64,000 bases of DNA from Branchiostoma floridae (taxonomy: Eukaryota > Chordata > Leptocardii > Amphioxiformes > Branchiostomatidae): contig NC_049984.1 of NCBI RefSeq assembly GCF_000003815.2, positions 9,612,440-9,676,439 of the forward strand. Reading direction: 5' to 3'. Under the pieces are notes generated by a model, which worked only from the letters and a program-made list of their open reading frames with translations, searched no databases and had not been told where the DNA came from. Of the stretch, positions 58,095-64,000 are shown in pieces. Made by a program: the position numbers and the translations under genes. The first letter of the stretch is position 1. Each line of letters starts with the position of its first letter.

Positions 58095-61000
58095 ATGACG
58101 AGCCAAGAAAACACCACGGGAACGCCTAGCTACCAATATGGCGACTCCATCTCCAAGGTGAGTTACGATTTCGTGTCCTCCCGAGAAATTTGTTATATTT
58201 TTTGTAGTTTGTTTGTTTGTTTGTTTGTTTTGGATCACCATTAGTGATACTAAATGAAGTGTCACTATTCTTCCTGGTGACCTAATGCCGATATGGCTTA
58301 TCGATTAACAACATGAATATTGGACGAGGCCGACCGAAGTATTCTCTACTATGGTAACGTTACGGTTTGGTACTGTTAGTTTAAATGTAACATATTCGTT
58401 TTGGAGAAAAAAATGTAATTTATTTTACCATGTATGTATGCAATAAGGAACGGACAGATATTTTTTAACTTAGGCCACAGCAAGTAAATTTTATGGATGA
58501 CATCCGCGCGCTCACTAATTTTCGCCTGATTTCAGAAAAAAAAAACAAGAATTTTTTTCTTCTTCAGGGAAGGCCAGATAGACGAAAATGGGTAAAGGTT
58601 GTGTTGTAACCAAATTATTGAATGTAGAATTGACACTAGAGACTCTGTAGCATTGACTGTAGTTGCAGAAGTGAAACTTGATAGATAGTTGTAAGAGTGG
58701 CAGAACTATGGAAGCTATGAGTGTAGTTGCCAACATGGTTAATGATACCAGTCTACCACACTAGTGTCACTTTAACTACACTGGTGCACTTCTTAAATAC
58801 AGGAATGAATGCCTTGTTGGCTGTGATGCCATATTTTGTCACTTCAAGTCTTGTTACAACGTCTATTTTAAAAATTTGCCATCTTGTTTTTTTTACCCAT
58901 CTTGTGTTTTTTTTCGCCCTATCTTATTATTTTTGCAGTCTGCAGAGGATGTCATCCATAGAATTTACTTGCTGTGGCCTTACTGAGTGTTGAGAAAAAT
59001 GATAAGAGCTTGAGTAGGACCATCCTTCATATTTATAGCTAAGAGGAAACGAAACGGCGGCTATAATATGTTATGTTACTTTAAGTGAATCATGCGAATA
59101 ATTATGCCATAATCTAACTCAACATTTCCTCCCCACAGACGGTGTTGGCCAATAAGGCGCCCACCCGGGTCCTGGTGAAGCTCGTGTTTACTTTGGTTGG
59201 AGTGGTCGAAGGGATTGTGGAGGTATTCGGGAGCTGGAACGGATGGAGCGAAGGAAAGAAATTGGAGGAGAGGTAAGACTACTACTTGTGTTTCTACCAC
59301 TTGTCACTAGATAAACAAACGCATTGATCACTAATATTGTCAATTGTTTTCCCTTATCTTATCTTCATGCGGATTTGCTTTAAAATAGCATGTAAATTTA
59401 ATGCGGATTTGCTCCAGAATACTAGGCGAATGCAACATTCTAAGCCACAATCTAAATCTACGACAGTACATTATGCTCTTTACTGTTAACAGAGTCAACA
59501 TCTCTTTCACATTTACAAAACTGTAATATCTTTGATATTGTCCATACTTATATCCATTGTACAGGTAGATTCTTAATTGATTCAGCATCTAAACTTACCT
59601 TTCTGTTATCCGTTTTGTATGAATGTATGTATGTATGTATGTATGTTGTTTACTACTCTTGTTTTATGCTTATGTTTTTGAGTAGAAGGCTTTATATAAG
59701 CAAATTGTGCTTTTTGTCTGATACTCACAAAATATATGTGAATAAAATAAAATAAGCCACAATACTGACGAGTACATGTTGTATTTCCAGGGACGGCAAG
59801 CTGACCGTGGCCATTGATGTCCGCCCGGGGCGGTACGAGTTTAAGTACCGTAAAGCAGACGGAGAGTGGTTTCACGATAATGACCAGGTAAGACAACTGC
59901 TTCAGTATGTAAACTTCAATCCGTTTCTTGACATACCAACATCTATAGTGTTTACTGTATGATACTAGTTCAAAATATGCAACCCTAATCTCGAACATAT
60001 TCATATATGATGTCAAACGATCTAATAAGATGGTTGCATTTTCTTTCGTCTTTAAATGTATATGTATCCTTAAGTTGGTCTTTATTGCCTCCCTTTTTAG
60101 GACACGATCCCAAATGCCTTTGGGACCTACAACAACGTTGTGGAGGTGACTTGCGAGCACAGCATCCCTCAGGAGAAGGAGGCTGAAGACACCCCCGGCT
60201 GTCACGATACTGATGCCGGGCCTGAGGACGCTGCTGCCCCGGAAGTGCCTGAGGACAGCACTGCCCCGGCAGTACCTGTGGCGGACTCTGTTGCCGAAGT
60301 GCCCGAGGACAACGCTGTCCCGGCCGTGCCCGCATCTGTTGCCGAAGTGCCTCAGGACAACGCTGCCCCGGCCGTGCCCGCATCTGCTGCCGAAGTGCCC
60401 GAGGACAACGCTGCCCCGGCCGTGCCCGCATCTGCTGCCGAAGTGCCCGAGGACAACGCTGCCCCGGCCGTACCCGCATCTGCTGCCGAAGTGCCCGAGG
60501 ACAACGCTGCTCCGGCCGTGCCCGCATCTGCTGCCAAAGTGCCCGAGGACAACGCTGCCCCGGCCGTGCCCGCATCTGCTGCCGAAGTGCCCGAGGACAA
60601 CGCTGCCCCGGCCGTGCCCGCATCTGCTGCCGAAGTGCCCGAGGACAACGCTGCCCCGGCCGTGCCCGCATCTGCTGCCGAAGTGCCCGAGGACAACGCT
60701 GCCCCGGCCGTGCCCGCATCTGCTGCCGAAGTGCCCGAGGACAACGCTGCCCCGGCCGTGCCCGCATCTGCTGCCGAAGTGCCCGAGGACAACGCTGCCC
60801 CGGCCGTGCCCGCATCTGCTGCCGAAGTGCCCGAGGACAACGCTGCCCCGGCCGTGCCCGCATCTGCTGCCGAAGTGCCCGAGGACAACGCTGTCCCGGC
60901 CGTGCCCGCATCTGCTGCCGAAGTGCCCGAGGACAACGCTGCCCCGGCCGTGCCCGCATCTGCTGCCGAAGTGCCCGAGGACAACGCTGCCCCGGCCGTG

Positions 61001-61648
61001 CCCGCATCTGCTGCCGAAGTGCCCGAGGACAACGCTGCCCCGGCCGTGCCCGCATCTGCTGCCGAAGTGCCCGAGGACAACGCTGCCCCGGCCGTGCCCG
61101 CATCTGCTGCCGAAGTGCCCGAGGACAACGCTGTCCCGGCCGTGCCCGCATCTGCTGCCGAAGTGCCCGAGGACAACGCTGCCCCGGCCGTGCCCGCATC
61201 TGCTGCCGAAGTGCCCGAGGACAACGCTGCCCCGGCCGTAGCTGCATCTGCTGCCGAAGTGCCTAAAGACAACGCTGCCCCAGCCATACCCGCATCTGGC
61301 GCCGAAGTGCCTGAGGACAACGCTGCCCCGGCCGTAGCTGCATCTGCTGCCGAAGTGCCTAAAGACAACGCTGCCCCAGCCATACCCGCATCTGGCGCCG
61401 AAGTGTCTGAGGACGACGCTGCCCCGGCCGTGCCCGCATCTGCTGCCGAAGTGCCTGAGGACAACGCTGCTAGTGAGCCAAAGAGCCAGGACAGAGAGGT
61501 CACCCACAAAGCTTCCCGCTTCCAAGCACTTAAGTTTTGGAAGAGGAAGTCCTCCACGGCTCAGCAAAAGGCGAAAAAGTCAGGCTGCAGCAGCAGGAAG
61601 TGGAGCATCGTCCGTGGACTCCGCAAGATCCTGCGTTGGAGGCACTGA
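58095..61648 (+). CDS. CBM48-like glycogen/starch-binding-domain protein with 16-aa repeat array
   Basis: Exons: 58095-58157, 59139-59272, 59791-59887, 60101-61648; 613 aa. Residues about 40-120 form an E-set/CBM48-like fold as in the AMPK beta subunit: VEVFGSWNGWSEG, VAIDVRPGRYEFKYRKADGEWFHD, then GTYNNVVEV with the conserved Asn-Asn. No catalytic domain follows. From about residue 160 a 16-residue unit (AEVPEDNAAPAVPASA) repeats 24 times, acidic and Pro/Ala-rich, probably extended and disordered. The last about 60 residues switch to Lys/Arg/Trp-rich (FWKRKSS, GLRKILRWRH), giving strong charge asymmetry and possible membrane, actin or nucleic acid contact. A strong TATA promoter precedes the gene and AATAAA at 62193 follows. 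Binding to glycogen is inference from the fold. Confidence 0.85.
58473..58979 (+). mobile_element. PIF/Harbinger-type MITE, copy B (507 bp)
   Basis: Same family as 34515-35000, opposite orientation. Ends GGCCACAGCAAGTAAATTTT and, reversed, GGCCACAGCAAGTAAATTCT; TTA target duplication at 58470-58472 and 58980-58982. In intron 1 of the CBM48-like gene. Confidence 0.9.
60290..61470 (+). repeat. 48-bp coding minisatellite, 24 full units plus a partial
   Basis: Unit GCCGAAGTGCCCGAGGACAA.. (48 bp, 16 codons), from 60290 to 61441 plus a partial unit to 61470. Central units are almost identical at the DNA level; edges are diverged. The last part shows a 96-bp higher-order period (PKDNAAPAIPASG alternating with PEDNAAPAVAASA). 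Several other reading frames stay open through the array, including long antisense ones. Confidence 0.98.
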
Positions 61649-62597
61649 GACGTTAGATATCAGCCTGGGCTGTACAGATTGTGCGTCATTAGTGAGACAA
61701 ATCGTCAGTACAGACTAGTAATCAAGTGATCCTGCGCTAGAGGCGCAGAGTCTATGAGACTGTTTTAAGTCTTAGTTTACTGTATTCTAAAGATTTCCCA
61801 TTGATATAAAGACAAATAACAGAAGTATGGAAGACCTTGTACCCTTTTCTCATCAATTATGCAGATGAGGTAATGGTTTCCTTGATTTATGTCTTATGTC
61901 TATTTCTGTCAAACTTGTATTTTAGTAGTTTTACAGTAATTGTGTGAATTCTATTTTTCACATGCATATGGGCTGTATGGATGCATCGTTAGCGCGAAAT
62001 AGTGTCATGTAGTTCATGTATCATTACATTATGTATAATTTGTACCGTCAAGTCTCTTTTCAGAAGTAATTCTGACAATTATGATTTGTTCTGATGTCTT
62101 GGTTGATTTAACCTTACCTAAGCTAATCAATTAAGTAATTGATAAAGTCAATATTGCGAATATTGTCCATTAACCCATGTGAAACTGATGACAATAAAAT
62201 GTGACTGGGAATATTGTCGATCTGTCGTTCTCGTTAGTGTGTGAACATTTTAGTGTCGAACATTGGAAAGAAAGTGGTGTTTAATGTAGTTGAGACTGAT
62301 ACGGAATGCGTGAGTGTGTGTGCGTATGTGTGCGTGTATGCTTGTTCACGTGTGTGTGTGCATTCCATTGCGGACATTGTAAATTAATGTTATACGCGTG
62401 TGCACCATATCTGATCAGTGTCAGAATGGTAAGACCAGCAGATACAGTGGTAAAGTCCATGAGTTCACATTGTTTGCTTAGGTTGCCTAATCTTTAATCT
62501 GCTATCTACTGCAAACTTTGCAATGTTTGAGGTCAAAGTTCGTGATTCGTGTGCGGAGATTTGACTAAGCAGAGGATTTGGTCGGCTTCTAGGAAAG
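61649..62597. other. 3' flank of CBM48-like gene and promoter of carboxylesterase
   Basis: AATAAA at 62193-62198 is the likely poly(A) signal of the upstream gene. A short GTGT-rich patch lies at 62306-62360. The stretch 62505-62545 is a candidate promoter block for the carboxylesterase. No exon found. Confidence 0.5.
62530..62542 (+). promoter_or_regulatory. DR1-type nuclear receptor motif upstream of carboxylesterase
   Basis: AGGTCAAAGTTCG, one base from a perfect DR1, 56 bp before the ATG at 62598. Immediately upstream are AATGTTTGA (forkhead-like) and TTTGCAATG (C/EBP-like). Confidence 0.5.
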
Positions 62598-63838
62598 ATG
62601 GCCCGTTTTGTCACTATTCTCGTGTCTCTGTCTATCTTAGGTAAGTGCCCGCTAGACAATAGTTTCTGTACGGTTTATGCAACTACGAGCCCATAAGCAG
62701 ACCTGATATTTTGTGTTTATCATGTGTAAGACGCACGTGGCACTTCATAAGACGATTTCAGCCTACGTTTACCACTCAAATAGGCAACTACCAGACAAAA
62801 GAAGGAACAATCTCGTGCTTGATCGAAGTGTGAATGTGCATTACTCGGTGCCTTCGGTCATTACTTATTATATAGTCCCCCGTTTTTAGAGAAATACAGT
62901 AAAATGGTGATCAAGATCAGCATGTCTCGACAGAATAAACATTTGACTTCCTAAAACAACAGGTTTAGTGGCTTCTGAAGATGGTTCACCCACTGTATCC
63001 ACGGCCAGCGGCAAGGTGCGAGGAACGGTGCAGTACACAAACGACCTACCGGACAAACCTGTCTACACCTTCAAGGGCATCCCGTACGCAGCGCCCCCTG
63101 TCGGAGACCTGCGGTTCCGCGCCCCAGAACCTGTCATCCCGTGGGAGGGGGTGATGGACGCCACCAAGTCGGGGCCTTTCTGCCCACAGCCCGTGGATCT
63201 GCAACACACGATGCCCTTCCGGCTGTCCCAGACTACGACGAGCGAAGACTGCCTTACACTGAATATCGAAACGCCAACAACAAATGCCGATGACGGTTTG
63301 CCAGTATGTGATATATAAGAAAGTTTATTGCAAATTCATGCCCATGGGGCTAATTGCAGGTGAACAAAATCAAATACATGAAGTGATTGAAAACAGGTAA
63401 ATAATCTAAATTCTAACATATGAAGATCAACTAACTGATTGTATGTAACGTTACATACAGAATATCAAATACGACATAGACAGCTGTTCGTGCCCAAGTC
63501 GGTTGATAAGTAATGTCCATCTTAAAGCTAATGGTTTCAGACAGGCCAAGAAGTAGGTCCACATTGAGTAATTGAATTTACCTTATGTGCATTCTAGTGT
63601 TAGACTCCCACCATACATCAATGGATGTCCACATAGGCTAACATAGCTCTCTCCCCAGGTACTAGTATGGATCCACGGCGGGAGTCTGGAGAGGGGAGGG
63701 GGTTACCTGTTGCCCTTCGCGCCTCTTGCTGCCCATCAAGACGTTGTTGTGGTGACCTTCAACTACCGCCTCGGACTGTTGGGTTTCCTCAGTACCGGGG
63801 ACGAGAACGCACCTGGGAACTTCGGCTTCCTGGATCAG
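62598..63838 (+). CDS. Type-B carboxylesterase/cholinesterase family, secreted (5' part; continues past window)
   Basis: Exons so far: 62598-62640, 62963-63303, 63659-63838 (188 codons); donor G|GTTCTG at 63839 leads out of the window. Signal peptide [19 protein letters not shown]. Family blocks: [21 protein letters not shown], the first disulfide Cys in [14 protein letters not shown] (type-B signature 2), [13 protein letters not shown] (oxyanion hole) and [26 protein letters not shown]. The catalytic Ser elbow (GxSxG) would be in the next exon and is not in view, so activity cannot be judged. It hydrolyses carboxylic esters if complete. Same orientation as the CBM48-like gene, about 950 bp downstream of it. 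Confidence 0.92.
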
Positions 63839-64000
63839 GTTCTGTACCATTTTGTCTACACGTATACATACCAGTAGCCATCCATTAACAAGAGAACAAA
63901 TTCACGAACCAAGGAGCCCCAAATCGACCTTGACCTTCGTAAATCCTTCGTCGTCCTAAAGCCCCCTTTACAAATCAAGAATTTAGCTCGGCCGAGTTGT

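Noticed and set aside
59606-61567. 653-codon open frame on the minus strand, and other long frames across the repeat array
   Set aside because: They arise because a 48-bp unit without stops in several frames is repeated; the plus-strand frame has introns, a conserved domain and a promoter, the antisense frames have none.

Overview
The window reads as nuclear DNA of an invertebrate chordate, most likely an amphioxus (Branchiostoma). Every gene is split by GT-AG introns of 0.1-1.5 kb and no operons are seen. The gene set (FAM187-type Ig protein, FH1/FH2 formin, kelch-like protein, rhodopsin-class GPCR) is metazoan/deuterostome. A stand-alone RNA-sealing ligase matches the domain logic reported for Branchiostoma floridae RNL. 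Introns and spacers are packed with small foldback/MITE-type elements. The species call is inference; no search was possible.

Layout, left to right. 1838-5936 (-): intact 10-exon aldo-keto reductase (AKR). 7057-11196 (+): its divergently oriented paralogue, which carries an in-frame TGA at an exon edge and a one-base frameshift. The 1.1 kb between them holds tandemly duplicated promoter segments. 12582-14478 (+): two-exon class A GPCR. 16004-24062 (+): FH1/FH2 formin, 15 exons. It converges on an arylacetamide-deacetylase/neutral-cholesterol-ester-hydrolase-like esterase at 24462-28380 (-). 30006-34015 (-): FAM187-like secreted two-Ig protein. 35874-41879 (-): RNA ligase, 9 exons. 46907-53292 (+): BTB-BACK-kelch protein. 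58095-61648 (+): CBM48-like domain protein with a 24-unit, 48-bp coding minisatellite. 62598 to beyond the window (+): secreted type-B carboxylesterase, 5' part only.

Functional threads. Four genes are small-molecule or lipid detoxification enzymes (two AKRs, two unrelated alpha/beta-hydrolase esterases). Three of them have DR1-type (HNF4/RXR-like) nuclear receptor motifs 37-102 bp upstream of their start codons; in the esterase at 28380 two perfect copies form the arms of a 30-bp hairpin. Upstream of the CBM48-like gene lie three near-perfect RE1/NRSE (REST-type) motifs, two of them in the arms of a 0.4-kb inverted duplication, plus four CCAAT boxes and a TATA box.

Mobile DNA. Two unrelated miniature DNA transposons have landed exactly on 5' splice sites (RNA ligase exon 7, kelch exon 6). 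There are also PIF/Harbinger-type MITEs, a GC-rich MITE family with at least five copies, octamer-bearing tandem repeats, short AAGGAGGTTA palindromes and a 5S-rRNA-derived SINE. Exon coordinates were worked out by hand from splice signals, reading phase and paralogue or family comparison; UTRs are mostly not resolved.
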